DNA of 64,000 nucleotides from Poecilobothrus nobilitatus (GCA_947095535.1 OX352772.1:51479445-51543444); one strand, 5' to 3'; shown: positions 1 through 12,262, counted from the first letter of the stretch. Made by a program: numbers and translations. The notes: generated by a model from the letters alone, not told the origin.

Positions 1-420
1 CATGTAGCCCATGCAACACGAAGCTACAGCCCCTCAAACTTTGAAAAAAATGGCGTCTATTTTGAATGCGAATATCCCATGTTCTGCTTAACATTTTTTC
101 AATCTGAAAAGACCATTCGACAGCAATTTTTGTATTTAGTATTTAAATTTACCGTTATGTAAAAACCAAATTTTACATTATTTTTCTACCTTCGACACCC
201 CTTTAGATAGGAACTTGACATTTTGAAGTAAGAAAAAACTTTTAAAATTAGTATAAGTTTCCTCAGGAAATTTTTTTGGATTTTTCACACTCTGTTTTTG
301 AGCGATTTTAGCTCAAAAATTGAAAATTTGCTATTTCTGAAACACCTGTAACTTAATACACATTTTTCTTCAGCAAGACATAAAAATTAAAACTTCAAAA
401 ATATATTTGTATAATCAGAA
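1..420 (+). mobile_element. Helentron/DINE-1-like fragment, cut by window start
   Basis: The sequence follows the middle of the complete copies at 31983 and 58131 in the same order: a GTAGCCC/GAGCTACAGCCCC-like block near 4-40, TTTAAATTTACCGTTATGT near 145-165, a 'tttttgagc-tcaaaaactgaaaattt' type block near 295-330, and CACCTGTAACTT near 343. The 5' part with the ATACCCG repeat lies outside the window, and no 3' hairpin is seen, so both ends are missing. No protein is encoded. The assignment rests on within-window homology. Confidence 0.7.
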
Positions 421-2030
421 ATGTCGTGTAGAAAAATCATCTGCCTTTCTGTGCGAGTTAATGTAAAATATGGTAATTTTAATTTAATTATAAAGATGTA
501 ATCAAAAAAATAAAACTTGAAGTCGTTAATTTTGTATGTTAATTTAAAAGGGAGCTGACAAAGGTGATGAAATTCAAATTGAAAAAATGTACGGCATTTA
601 GTTGAGTAAAGCTGCATCAACACTGCATGCAAACATTTTATGTAAAATCGTTTCTACAAATACCAAATCCTTTGATAGATTTTCTATTATTAATTTGTTG
701 GTTGGACTTTTAGTGAATAAATTCATCGGAATAATGATTTTAATTAGAGAATATAAAATAGTTTTCCATTATTTCAATATTGAATTTAATTTTGATATTT
801 ATTATATAAATTCGTACACTTGTCAAATATTTTTTTAAACTTCAAAATACATACATACATATGCACATATATTAAAATTAATTAAATAATGGAATAAATT
901 CTACATCGATTAACTTTAAAATATAAAGTTTCGAAATTTAATTTACTTAAAGGGTAACTTCTAAATGCATTTCTGAGATTTTTATTCTTTTAATTTTATT
1001 TAAAAAAAAATATATAGCTGTGTATATGTATATGACATATTTTATTGTTATAGCTCTGTTTACAATTAAAAATACAAAATCCTTTAATTTTTGCGGAATT
1101 GCATTTAGTTGCAACAGGATATGTCCACAAAGGATTATGATTTTTTAATAATCATTTCATAATAATAACCCAAAACATATACATATATATGTACATATGT
1201 TGTTGTTTGAGATGAAGCATAAGGACATCTCATTACCATTAATCCCGATTTTTATGAAGAAACTGAAAATAGAAAGTGGGTGAGCGAACGATTACAAGTC
1301 ATTGTTACAATTTTTTTTCGATTTGTAATTTAAAGTTTTAAAAATATTGCAAAAAAAAAAAATTTTTTTACTGAATATACCAAAAAAAAAAATAAAAAAT
1401 CATTTATTTTTATTTTATTATGTATTTTTATTAATTTTAATAGCTTTTATTTTGAATGCGCGCAAATAATACGAAGAAGGCACATTCTTCGCTTTGGTTT
1501 GTTTTTTTTATAACTTCAATTCATTTATCAACTTTAATTATTATACATTTTTATTATTAAAATACATATATTTAAAATTTTTTAATATTTAAACTCTTCG
1601 TAAAAAAAGAAAAAAAGAGTAAAAAACAAAAAAAAATTTTTTTTTTTATTGTTTTTTCGACTAACAGTTTAAAAAATAGTCATACGTAAATACAATAGTA
1701 ACTGTAACATTTATATAATATATTGGTTATATTTGTAGAAAAAAAAAAAACAAATAAATGAAATAATAAAACTATATAATAGACTAATCGAAAAGAAGAA
1801 GAAAAAAATAGATATATATATTTAATTATAATAAAAAAAAAAAGAAAAAAGAAAACTAACGTAAAAAAAAAAATGCGAAAAAAAAAGTTATAAATTTTTT
1901 ATATTTTTTTGAAAAATGGAATGAAAATGAAAATAAAATTTAAAAATAAAATGAAAAAAACAAAAAAAAAAACAAAATAAAAAAGAGAAAAGCTTAGACA
2001 GACGCAAAAAAAAAAAAATTGTGTGTTTTT
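420..2030. other. AT-rich gene-free stretch
   Basis: No supported gene. Many A- and T-homopolymers, mostly between 1300 and 2030, and short ATACATACATATGCACATATA tracts near 850 and 1180. Short open frames here are AT-rich chance frames. Confidence 0.6.
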
Positions 2031-2704
2031 TTTTCAAAGATCGAATTAGGATAAGGACAAGAATAGATTTAAATACATGTCTTCGACATGTGGACCTAAA
2101 ATGTTAGGGTATATATGTATGACCTAATTTGGATGTAGTTGATAGTTTATTTACCTTGGTACTAATTGATTTTATAAAAGTGGGTGAGGCTTCGATGATT
2201 GAATGTTTAAGTATACAAGGCTTATTAATCGAGGGAATGCGGCTTCATATATCGCAAAAGTTACAAATCTTTTCAATAATTTCTTTAATTTTTTCGATTT
2301 CTGAGGTAAACTGTACTACGGACCTTGAGTTTAGTGATTATTGAGGCGATAATAATAAGTCTTCATCATAACATCAATAGGAAAGGGTGACACAAAAAAT
2401 ACTGACAAACTGTTTTTTTTTTTTTTGATTTAAAGACAGCTTAAAACAAAACTTCTATTTCGTAACACTTAGTTGGAACTGTAAAAAATCATTCGTTTTT
2501 CTACAATATTGTTATAAGACTCCGAGTACTAAAGATTCTCTTAGTGCAGATGCATGTATTTAGCTTTAGTAAAGAGTTCTAAAAATTTAAGATGAAGTTT
2601 GAAGGGAAATGTATTTAAAATTGCATGCGCGGCCTGAACCAAACTTTAAAATAGAGCTTTAATACTAATGTATAGTTTTGTTTATTTTCTATCTTAATAT
2701 AATT

Positions 2705-2843
2705 CTACAGTGTATAGGGATGGGCGCTCCTTGTTTCTTGTTCGAAAACTTTGAGTGCAGGCATTAGTTGTTTTATTTCTTTAAAACAGACATTTTTAAA
2801 TTTTGGTAAATTATTGGATGCCTCTTTTTTTGTTACTTTAGTT
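2705..2843 (-). pseudogene. Polymerase fragment near RT/RNase H junction
   Basis: An open minus-strand stretch reads TKVTKKEASNNLPKF then CFKEIKQLMPALKVFEQETR. This resembles the segment of gypsy polymerases where 'LTKK…F…CF.ELK..L…PVL…' leads into RNase H. It lies on the far side of the mariner-like insertion from the protease remnant, in the same strand and order. Short and degenerate, so the call depends on context. Confidence 0.4.
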
Positions 2844-2947
2844 GATTATAAAAGAAAGACAAGGACTGCAATGTTATATCAAGGATTAAAAACAGGTTTG
2901 GATCCCTGTAGAAAGTACATATTATTATTGCTTAAGTTTTATAATAA

Positions 2948-3814
2948 AGGGTTTTCCAATGTGAGTGATATTATTTCTAAGTGACGTTTCAGCCATTTGT
3001 AGTATGACATGATCTGTCTTTTTTTTTCAATTTATTCAGTAATGTTTACAATTTCATAATGGAGAAATATACGCAAGAACAACGACCAAGATTTTGTCTT
3101 GGAACAACTTGAAAACGATAACGATTTTTTTAAGAAAATCATCATAGATGAGGCTCACTTTCATTTGAGTGGTGCGGTAAATATACAAAACTGTCGATTC
3201 TGGTGCGAAGAAAATCTACAAATTATTCATGAACAACCATTACACCTAAATCACCTAAATTGACAGTTTGGTGTGGTTTTTGGTCTGGTAGAATCATCGG
3301 TCCGTACTTCTTTTGAAATGAAGCTGGTAACACCGTTACTGTCAATGGCGGGCGGTATAGATCGATGAGAACCAAATTTTTATGGCCGAAATTGGAAGAA
3401 GTTGATCTTGATAACATTTGGTTCCAACAAGACAGGGCTACGTGCCACACAGCACGTTCAATAACCGAATTATTGCGAGAAAAGTTTGGAGATTCGATTA
3501 TTTCAAGAAATTGTGACATTGAATGGCCTCTCAAGAAGTTGTGATTTAACACCATTAGTCTATTTCTTGTGCGGTTATTTAAAATCATTGGTCTTTAGCA
3601 ATAAACCAGACTCTCTTCAAGCTTTAGAAGTCAATATTGAACGTGCTATGACATACGACTTGATTTAGTGGAAAAAGTGCTCGAAAATTGGTGGAAAAAG
3701 TTTTATTCAGAACTTAATTGTATCGATTGTACTTCACATTAAATAAAAAACATTTGAATTTCCTTAACAGTTAGTGTGTTTTTTTTTGAAAAAAATCACT
3801 CATTGGAAAACCCT
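2948..3814 (+). mobile_element. Mariner-like (IS630/Tc1/mariner) element, decayed
   Basis: Terminal inverted repeats are visible. The left end reads AGGGTTTTCCAATG then TGAGTGAT, and the reverse complement of the right end reads AGGGTTTTCCAATG then AGTGAT, differing by a 2-base gap. Between them lies a broken transposase. A TA lies just left of the left repeat (2945-2946) and TA occurs a few bases right of the right repeat, but an exact TA duplication flush with both ends is not resolved. The element sits inside the gypsy-like remnant. Confidence 0.8.
3059..3742 (+). pseudogene. Mariner-like transposase pseudogene
   Basis: Starts MEKYTQEQR, then the DNA-binding N-terminal half is deleted and the frame jumps into FKKIIIDEAHF, which holds the first catalytic Asp. 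Later frames carry LTVWCGFWSG, the second catalytic Asp in WFQQDRATCH, and CDLTPL with the third Asp; C-terminal homology runs to CTSH and a TAA at 3740. At least three frameshifts and in-frame stops (for example after PYFF) make it inactive. Length is about 228 codons against roughly 340-350 for a full transposase. It resembles the copy at 19631-20767 but differs in the linker and C-terminus. Confidence 0.8.
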
Positions 3815-4059
3815 GAATTATAACAGAAAATTATTCTATTTATATTTAAATTCTTTAACTTGTCGAAGATGTCGCCGTTTGCAGAACTTATCAATCACTG
3901 AATCAGACTGAAAAAAAAACGTATTCTAAAATAACAAATAACAAAACTGATAAGATAAGATAATATACCCAATATTATAGTTCTATATAATTAAAACAGA
4001 GGGAAGTCAAAACAATTTTCGAAGGTTATTATATTAGTTCTCAAAGATCCATTTTTTTC

Positions 4060-4205
4060 TAAATTTTAAGGTTTTGCTTCTTGTTGTACATATCTTTATA
4101 ACCAGTGTAAATATATTCATAATATATTTTACATTCATTTTTCAATAAAAAACTTCTATCTAAAATACTATCTGTTGTTATATTGACTTGTTCATCTATG
4201 ATATG
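4060..4205 (-). pseudogene. Retropepsin-like C-terminal fragment
   Basis: One open minus-strand stretch reads …VNITTDSILDRSFLLKNE… followed by CKIYYEYIY. This fits the conserved end of gypsy-family aspartic proteases, where a hydrophobic GILGRDFL motif is followed by a short spacer and a C-x-I-x-Y strand. Here the ILG and RDFL elements are altered (ILD, RSFL) and the catalytic DSG site is not found upstream. It lies just downstream of the gag remnant, as expected. Not functional. Confidence 0.55.
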
Positions 4206-4389
4206 GAATTAATGGTTAATTATTTGGTATTTTATTTTTACAAAATTTTTTTGAGATTATTAATTTGGCATATTATATTTTCTAATATTCTTGATTTAGA
4301 ATATTATCCTTACATATTGATATGTCTCATCCTATATGTATGTCTGTTGACAAAATCAGATATCATTTTTTGTTTTTAGGTTTAATAAA

Positions 4390-5960
4390 TTTTTGAACCT
4401 GTCCTCACTGTTTATACTTGTAATCATCTTCTGTTGAATTGGTTGTGTGTGTTGTTTGCGTGCTCTGGGTTTTGTCGGCCGGGACAGATTTAGTTTTCCT
4501 GGAGACGTTGGTGTTGTCTATTATTAAATCTGCTATTACTATTATTATAATTATTATTGTTATACTTGTTATATTATGACATCGATCATGATTTTGTTGT
4601 GCAAGACCTCTAAAATTATTTGATTTGAAGTACACATTGTTTTGTCAAGAGTTTTAATCTAACTCAGTTTTTAACTGTATTACTTTAGATAGTGTAGTCA
4701 GGCTTGGTGGTATTATTATTATCCTATATACGTTGTTTTATCCATCTTTAACAGATTTTAGCTTAAGTGGTGGCCATTTAGTTTTACTATAATTTCTATA
4801 TGCGATTCTTCTTGTTCTAAAATCTGTAGTTCATTTACTGATGCTATATGGGTTTTTGTTTTTTGTTGCATAAGTGCTAACTACTTAGTTCCCTTCAACT
4901 ATCTTTCGTAATTCATTCAGTATTATTGTTCGATTGCTATTTAATTTATAGTTGAGATAAATTTTTTCCAAAGTTGAGAGATGATTTCAAGATGTTATTT
5001 AATTCCGTGCTATCAATTTGTTCTTTACTACGTCAGATTATTTTGTTGTTATAATATAAATTTTAATATTTCCCTTTTATGGTCTTATGAAATTAGATAG
5101 TAGCTTTACTTCACCCTCAAATGTTGGTATAATTTTAATTGCTATGATTAATACAAAGTCCATTCCATTTTTGATTCTGATATTTTAGGTTTAGATATTA
5201 TGTTCTTATTTGTTATAGTTCTAATCTTTTTCTTGTGTATGAATTGTTTTGAATAGGTTCGAGTCGAGTTTTGTTTTAAATTTTTAAGTAAGTCCTAAAA
5301 GACTTCTGATTTTTTTAATTAATTAATTATATGGTAAAATTTTTATTTAATTAAAAAAATTTTTTAAATTTAAAATATTGTTTTATTTTTATTTTTTTAA
5401 TTGATGCTAGTTGACACCTTTCCGCTTATTTGTTTGCTTTTTTGTTTTTAAAGTGTTTGATAATTTCATTTTCATAAATAAAGTTCTTTCAATACTGCTT
5501 CAGTCTCAAAGTTTGTCTACTAGATAACTGTAGAAGATGATTCTCCAGAGTACATTCCATTCTTTTTTCAATAAATTTAAAATTACTGTGTTGTTGCTTT
5601 AACTATCTTTTTATATGGTAGCGAGCTTCGTAAAGTTTGGCAAGCAGTTTTCTTAACGTTACTTTCTTGTCTTCTTTTGTACCTTAATTTTTTATATACT
5701 TTGCTCTTGCAAGATACTGATATTGTTCTTTTACTGTTTTTTAGTTCTACTTCTTTTTCTGCAATTTCCTTCAGTGTTTCCGTCAGTGTTTCTATTTTCT
5801 GATGTATTTCAACAAGTCGGTTGGACTCTTCACTTTTTATCTTATTGATTTTAAAATATTTTAGTGAATCATGATTAGAGTAACAATTATTTATATTTCT
5901 TATAGTTTCAATTTACAATGAGGTTTTTTTTACTCTTCAGATTGTTTACAAAAGAAAAAA
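4390..5960 (-). pseudogene. gag-like remnant of the gypsy-family element
   Basis: The minus strand is strongly A-rich, as gypsy gag genes are. Readable pieces include an acidic/basic helix-like stretch at about 5840-5690 (…RLVEIHQKIETLTETLK…), an IPTFEGEVKLLSNFI-like piece near 5130-5085 resembling the start of the gag core in such elements, and an Asn-rich tail at about 4560-4500 (YNNNNYNNSNSRFNN), typical of the gag C-terminus. Frames change several times and stops interrupt every piece. The match to gypsy gag is from memory of the family pattern, not from an alignment. Confidence 0.5.
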
Positions 5961-6925
5961 CAAGTATTTTTTTTTTTTAACTAGAAATACGTCGTATATT
6001 ACTGCTTAGTTTAAAGTGTTCTTAGAATTTTAGTTTATAGACTGAATTAAATATGGTGTTCCTTCGAAATAAATATGAAAAATCGAAAAAAAAGGAAGAA
6101 ATCAAATTTAAACGAACTTCTTTTAAAAGCAGAAATTTTTATGTTGCAAAAAAATAATAAAAACTAAAACAAAACAAAAAAATGACAAAAAAACCGGGTT
6201 CTTCTTATTATGATTTTTATTTTTTTTTTCTTTTTATAATTCATTGATTTTTTGGAGTTTGTTTTCTGGCCCATTAACCGAAGATCATCATCATCATCAT
6301 CATCATAAGTAATAATATATGAATTTATATTCGGTTCTCTTGGATATCTACCAAACGGAAAAACAAGTAATAAAGTCCCTAATAAATACCTTTGGCAAAA
6401 ATTTCGACGTATTTTTTCTTTTACATTTGTGTTGTTTTTTTTTCCTTTTTTTTTATTTTACCTTACTCGGTTTTGATTTGGCATTTTATTATTATTATCA
6501 TTTTTTTAGCTGCTATATTTACCTTATAATTTCTTTAAAATTTTAACAAGAAATAAGCAACCAACAAGTAAAGAACCGGCAAAAGATGATAATATGAATG
6601 AGAGCAATTTTTAACAACTATGTTTTTGCAATTTTTAATTTTTTGTTCACAAATTTTTACAAAGTAAACAAAAAAAAAAAAGTGGTAGAAAAATATTTTT
6701 TTATATTTCTTGTCAATAATAGGATATCTTGATATATTTATCTAACAAGTATAATTAATTATAGTTATATTTATATGATTATAAATATAATATTAAATAT
6801 ATTCATCAAAGATTTGTGTGTTGCATTATAAAACTGCGATCCACAGCGGTAAATGGTAAAATATATTAAAATTCAATATAAAAACAAATAATTTGAATTG
6901 ATTGATAGATATTTTTTTTTTCGTT
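5960..6925. other. AT-rich gene-free stretch
   Basis: Low-complexity A/T sequence with an (ATC)n microsatellite at 6283-6306. No coding signal that I can support. Confidence 0.55.
6283..6306. repeat. (ATC)n microsatellite
   Basis: Eight consecutive ATC/TCA triplets. Confidence 0.9.
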
Positions 6926-6929
6926 TTTG

Positions 6930-7400
6930 TCGATTTCATTCCGCAAGGGAACATGGGACTTCGATTTGTCATTTCCATCTCACACGGTTTCCTGTTGATG
7001 TTTTTGCATTCTCCCATGTGAGTTCGCTAATTATGGTGCGTCTTAATGTGTTATTTGGACCGTCCATGTCTTCTGGATTCCACTCCAAGGCCATGCGGCT
7101 GATTTTGTTAGAATGTTTTCTAACCGTGTAGCCTATCCATCTCTATTTTTTTCTTTCTTTGTTGTCTTAGTATGAGTTCTTCTCCTGTAAGTCTCTATAG
7201 CTCTTCGTTACTTATTCTTGCAGGCCAGAATATTCTGCATATTATGCGTTGAAACCGGTTGGTGAACACCTGTAATTTCTGAGTGATGGTGTTAGATAAC
7301 ATCTATGTTTTACTACTATACATGAGTACGGTCTTTACGCAAGCATTGAACATTTTTAGTTTTTTTTTCCTGGATTCTTGGTTTTTTCTCCATACTGGGT
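6930..7400 (-). mobile_element. 3' end of a non-LTR retrotransposon (LINE) ORF2, decayed
   Basis: Minus-strand reading gives, in order, FNACVKTVLMYSSKT, ITQKLQVFTNRFQRIICRI, FWPARISNEEL, RWIGYTVRK, MALEWNPEDMDG, LRRTIISELTWENAK and NRVRWK. This is the familiar C-terminal tail of insect LINE reverse transcriptases (VLLYGCETW…KKLQVFVNRCLRRIL…W…RISNEELW…RRRKWRWIGH…ALEWNPQG…R…TWRR). Stops and frameshifts interrupt it, and the RT core is absent, as in a 5'-truncated copy. Related to the better preserved copy at 43316-43700. The clade is not determined. Confidence 0.75.
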
Positions 7401-9240
7401 ACCAATCGTCCGAATGATAGATATATATTACAGATAAAATTTACACTTTAAATTTATATTAGATAAGGTAGGATAATTCTTTAAAATTAAAAAATTAAAT
7501 AATCTAAATAGTAGTATATTAACCAGTAATGCTTTATATGAATTATTACTTTTATCCGTGTTTGCAGATATTTCAGGTTCTTTCGACTTGACTTGTATTT
7601 TTTTTTTTTTGAATTTCTTTCCTGTTATACTTTCCAATACATAATTATCTATTGCTGTAATTTAAAATTTGCGGTTATATATTAAATTCGTTTATTTACA
7701 AAAAAAAATACAAAAATGTGTCTGAACATAACCGCAAACGTTTTTTAAAAAATGTTAGTCTACCTTTAAAAAAAAACAACCAAAGTAAAACAAAAATTTA
7801 TAATTTCAAACTTTTGTATAGAAAAAAAAAATTTCAATCTCTGTTCAATATTCGCTTTTGTTTTTTTTTCGTTTTTCCTGAGAAACGCTTGACTACCTGT
7901 AGATTTCTTCATTAGTATTAAGTATAGCATAGGTATTAAGGTTACAAGTAAAGCAAAACTGGTGGAGACGTCTAACAAAAAAAAAAAAAGGTTAATATTT
8001 TTGTTACGTTTTTTTTTTTTATCAAATCATTACTCCTTTTTTTTTTTTACATATAGGAAATCTTTAGTTTTTTCTTTCGTTTTCAGAAAGTGTTAAGTCT
8101 TTAGTACGTTAAGGTGAACTAGTGAATTGGTGAATATAACACAGTTCAGAAACAAAAAAGAAAACACAAAAATGAAGGGTATAAATGATTTTTGGAATTG
8201 AATTAACGCTGACGTCACTAAATTATTGAATATTTTGAAAAAAAAAAAAAAAAAAACATTAGCCAAAATGACGATTAAATGCAAAATTTATAGAATATTA
8301 ATTGGCAAATTTAATGGATTAACTTTGTAGTATCATGTTTCATATCAGTTTAATATAATCTAAAATTAAAATTAATGGAAAACAATAATATATATTTTGA
8401 TTGGTTGTCTGTCTCTACTGATTGAAGATTTTAAAGAAAAAATTTTTTATCATTTTGTATATTTGTTATACCTTTTGTAAGGTTCAAGGTTACAGGTTCA
8501 TTTTAATTTTTTTTTTTAAGAAATAATCTTCAAGTAAATGTATCTGTAAACAAACAAAAAAAAAAATTTAAATAAATAAATTCGAAAATTTTATTGTAAT
8601 TTTATGATATTTGGATATAAATCATTTTCTTTTTTCTATCTAATTACAAAATATCTCTATAACTGCATGATTAATAACAAGTAGTAACCTTATAATAAAT
8701 CTCTTGAATCGATCAAGAGAATCGATATTAAGTATCCGATTTTATTTATTACTTTTTCATCATCTTTTGTAAATTTCTATTTTAAAATCAGTATTTTTCC
8801 AAACAACAAAAAAAAAAAAAAAAAACGAGAATGTAGAACAAGTTAAACCTAAGCAATTTAACTGAAGGAGGAAAATCATCTTACTTGAACAATGATGATA
8901 AATATCGAAATGGCATGATTTTTTCCCATGACAAAATGCCTCTTTACCTACTGACTTTAAACTTAATTTAAAAACGTCGTATAACTAAATTTGTTTTGAA
9001 TAGCGTCAGTCCTCCAGTTAATAGAGTTAACTTTTATAGATAGTTAATATTCATAGATAGTTAACTTTTTTCTAAGTTAACCGAAATTTTATTTTTGATT
9101 GTTAGTTTAATCTTTTATGGATAAATAAAGCTTCAACTTTAGTATTTTCTTAAAAAAGGATCAATTTCAATCTTAAATTTGTTTAGCTATTGATTAAATA
9201 AATGAAGAAAATTGATGTATTTTTGAGATTATCAATAACG
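7400..9240. other. AT-rich gene-free stretch
   Basis: Homopolymer-rich A/T sequence. No gene, RNA or repeat boundary that I can support. Confidence 0.5.
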
Positions 9241-9243
9241 ATT

Positions 9244-9312
9244 TGGTATAATCATTCGGTATTGGTATAATCATTGATATAATCATTGGTATAATCATTT
9301 GGTATAATCATT
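9244..9312. repeat. Short tandem repeat, unit GGTATAATCATT
   Basis: About five imperfect copies of a 12- to 14-bp unit containing TGGTATAATCATT. Confidence 0.85.
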
Positions 9313-9376
9313 GAACTAATATAAGAAATAAGTAGCTCATATTATTTTTTTACACTTTCATATTTTCTTTCGTCTA

Positions 9377-9577
9377 TTATGCCTCGGTTGTGCGTAATGG
9401 ACTTATGTCTAAATAATTTATATCTGGGATTATAATTTGATCCAATCTGTTTTTCCTCTTAATTTGCTGCTTTTCTACTTTACCATTGATGACTGTTTCT
9501 ACTTCATTAATGACTTCAAAATTATAAGGAATCGCGTAAAATTTATTTAGTAAGCATTCCACTTGCTGACATTTCAA
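9377..9577 (-). CDS. Unidentified coding-like segment, 66 codons
   Basis: An open minus-strand frame without low-complexity bias reads KCQQVECLLNKFYAIPYN… and ends …YLDISPLRTTEA and a stop. The residue mix (charged, few homopolymers) is unlike the chance frames of this window, and the DNA is less AT-extreme than its surroundings. The frame begins after an in-frame stop with no ATG, so if coding it is an exon or a remnant rather than a complete gene. I do not recognise the protein. No splice site is convincing. Confidence 0.25.
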   Translation of the reverse strand: MKCQQVECLLNKFYAIPYNFEVINEVETVINGKVEKQQIKRKNRLDQIIIPDINYLDISPLRTTEA

Positions 9578-10513
9578 TTACAATAAAATCTTAAGATTTT
9601 ATAAAATGAGAAATCATCAGATTAAACTATTCCTATTTTATTAGTGAAAAATGACCACTTTTTTGATTTCACCAATTGTTTTTTTTTGTTTTGCTAATGA
9701 ATCCAATTTTGTTATAATTAAGAAATAAAAACAACGCGATAGGTACATCTTATTATGAATACATACATATATACACATATGTATTATCTATATCCAAAAT
9801 TTATCTATTTTTAGCGGTATAATTTTAAAGCATATAGAAAATAGATCGTCATTATTAAAAACATTAAAAATTTCCGGAATGAATTCTTCGAAATTCAAAA
9901 TCTATGTTTTTATTTCATGTTATTAAAAGCATAAAAAAAACAACAAAAAAAAAAAAAAAACTTTTTATGATTTAAATCGGTTGAGTCAAGTGCAAGAAGC
10001 GATTAAAAATGTATGAGACAAAAATCTTAATAGAAAATCTTAAACTTTTTTTTTTTTTGTTGAAAAATCAATATCAACCTTATTTTTCATATAAAATGGT
10101 TGCGACATATTTGAAAGGTTCATATAAAAACTTTTCAATCTGAATAAATATTAATATTTAGTTTAGCATAAAAAATTAAATTTTGACTCTTTATTTTTTT
10201 TGTTTTGTACACAGGTCAACATTTATGTTGCAATATAAATGTACCTTAATTTTGTCAATGAATTTACAAAAAAAAAAACTCTCTTAAAAAATTCTCGTAT
10301 AAAAAGGTAAAAATAAAAAAAAAAATTATCCTATAGTCATTTTACATATATATACATACTAAATTTATGCAAATTTACTAAAAAAAAAAATAAAAAAGTA
10401 ATTAAATTTTTGCAAATCATTAAGAATAAAAAAAAAATATTTTGAATTTATCTTTTTTTTTTTTTTGCATTTTTGTATTCTTGAGAGAATCATAAATTCA
10501 GGTACTCGCGCAT

Positions 10514-10549
10514 ATGAAATTCTTTAAAATGATTTCCCTAAAGCAACAG
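10514..10549 (+). CDS. Possible first coding exon (ATG to splice donor)
   Basis: ATG AAA TTC TTT AAA ATG ATT TCC CTA AAG CAA CAG runs directly into GTAAAAATT, an acceptable splice donor (CAG|GTAAAA), ending in phase 0. The peptide is MKFFKMISLKQQ. The exon at 18583-18649 is open in phase 0 and begins LLTFILKYSYA. Joined, the two would give a short signal-peptide-like leader ending SYA before EDC. An in-frame Met also lies at residue 6. Evidence is only the start codon, donor and phase agreement across an 8-kb intron. Confidence 0.25.
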
Positions 10550-10761
10550 GTAAAAATTACCTTGATTTTTAGATTTAATTTCTTTGTTTCTTGGATTTTG
10601 TTTTGTTTTTTTTGGTTTTTTTTTTGGTTTTAAAGCGTTAGTAAACATCTTTCCATTAAAAATTCCTTTTTAATATACGAGTAGCTATACTATCTACTTG
10701 GGATTTATACTTTAACTCCTAGTAGTTTTATGAGGGAGCATACCAATTTGATTAAATTCAG

Positions 10762-11060
10762 TTCGCAAAAAGACATTTTCCCTAAAATGCCATTTGACAA
10801 AAAAGACTTATTGCAAAAAGAATTAATAAAAGGGACACTTCACAAAAAGACTTTTAATAAAAGAGACAATTTACAAAAACACTTTTAACAAAAGGGACAC
10901 TTCACAAAAAAACCACCGCTAAACAAATTATTTAAACGCTAATTTTGAAATCAACTTTGTTTATTTATTAAATCTTAGTTTGTTAAAAGTCTTTTTGCGA
11001 AGTGTCGCTTCTTGTTAAAAGTTTATTTCTGAAAGGGCATTTCGTCTAATGGCAAGGGAA
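10762..11060. repeat. Foldback-like inverted repeat with 31-bp subrepeats
   Basis: The left arm holds tandem units of 31 bp starting at 10828, 10859 and 10890 (AAAAGGGACACTTCAC…). The right arm (10978-11060) carries the reverse complement of the same unit (TTAAAAGTCTTTTTGCGAAG, then GTGTCGCTTCTTG). The outer parts are also inverted: left 'ttccctaaaatgccattt…' against the reverse of 'aaagggcatttcgtctaat'. The AT-rich centre has no coding. It looks like a non-autonomous inverted-repeat element; target duplication not resolved. Confidence 0.65.
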
Positions 11061-12110
11061 GGTCTGTTATGTCAAGAAGTATTATGAGAAATATCATTTT
11101 GCAAAATAGCTTTAGGTCAACTATCATAGACCTGTTTTTTGAATATCAATGTTATAAGAGTAAGAATCAATTTTAAGGTATTTTCAATTTTGTTTTTTTT
11201 TTTTGTTTTATGAGATTTACATTTGTAATCATTTATTTTAATGAAGATTTGCGGTCTTATAATATTAATAATAATTGGATTGTATATGTACATTACAAAT
11301 TCTTAGAAAATTTTTATATATTTAAAAACAATAAAATATATTCGTATTGATTATATATATAGGAACTGTATATAAATACAATACAATATACATATATTAA
11401 TTTATATTTTTAATTTACTTCTTAAATATTTTTCTAAGGAGTATTAAAATTCTTGCCTTGAGCTTGCAATATTATATAGCTTAACTTTATAATTTAAATA
11501 TTTTTTTTTTTAAAATAATGGGCGTTAAGTACTAAATTTTAGAAAAAATTTTTTTTTATTGTCAATATCAGAGTTTGTTAATTCAATTGAGAGAAAATGA
11601 TTAGTACAGAGTTTTTGTCAATGAAAGAGTTCAAACTTTTTATGGCTTTTAAATATTGAAGTTAATTTATCTTAGGTATAACATATAGGTTAAACATAAA
11701 GTATATTCCTTGTATTTAGACTACTAAAATACGTTGTTTGATACCTTTATAAAATTTTAATTGCAAAATTTTACCTTAACAGTATTTTTATTTCATCATC
11801 GATCATAGAGCGATCACTACATTATCCACAACAAATAAATGACGAAAATCAGAATCCGGAAAAACGTAATTCCGAAATTACTCCAAAAAAACTCCAAAAG
11901 AAAATTTATACAAATTTAAAATAAATATTGTTCCAATAATTATGTGCCAAATGTTTGCTCCAACAATTATTTGGCAATAAGAAATTTGCCACCATAAAAT
12001 AAATTTATACCAGTTTTGTAATAAAATTCGTAGTAAATGCTTAAAATCATGGTTATACGCCTTTTACAGAATAATTTATGTGATGTTTAAAAGGGATTTG
12101 ATAATTACTA
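11060..12110. other. AT-rich gene-free stretch
   Basis: Nothing supported beyond low-complexity A/T sequence. Confidence 0.5.
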
Positions 12111-12262
12111 CAGGATTTCCATAGTTTGTTTGGTGGTTAGAACCTTCACTATAGTTGAAATATCTAAGTAATAAAAGACATTTAAGAGTAATCAACTTTG
12201 TTTTTGAAAAATTTTTAAAGTTGGTTACAAAGTCAGGATTTCTATAATTTGTTTAATGGGGT
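12111..12262. repeat. Direct repeat, period about 123 bp, with a dispersed-unit fragment
   Basis: CAGGATTTCCATAGTTTGTTT at 12112 recurs as CAGGATTTCTATAATTTGTTT at 12235. Just before the second copy, AAAGTTGGTTACAAAGTCAGG matches the core of the roughly 90-bp unit found at 50.7-51.5 and 62.4-62.7 kb (AGTTGGTTACAAAATCAGG). Confidence 0.5.

Larger units (their letters stand above)
2030..5960 (-). mobile_element. Decayed gypsy-family LTR retrotransposon, split by a mariner-like insertion
   Basis: Reading the minus strand from 5960 downwards gives, in the order expected for a gypsy-family element, an A-rich gag-like region (5960-4390), the C-terminal end of an aspartic protease (about 4205-4060), and a short polymerase segment near the RT/RNase H junction (about 2843-2705). 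All carry stops and frameshifts. Most of RT, and any integrase or env, is not recognisable. A coding-like segment at 2390-2030 may be a further remnant. The 867-bp mariner-like element at 2948-3814 lies between the protease and polymerase remnants, so it inserted later. No LTRs were identified. The element is insect-type and dead. Confidence 0.6.
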
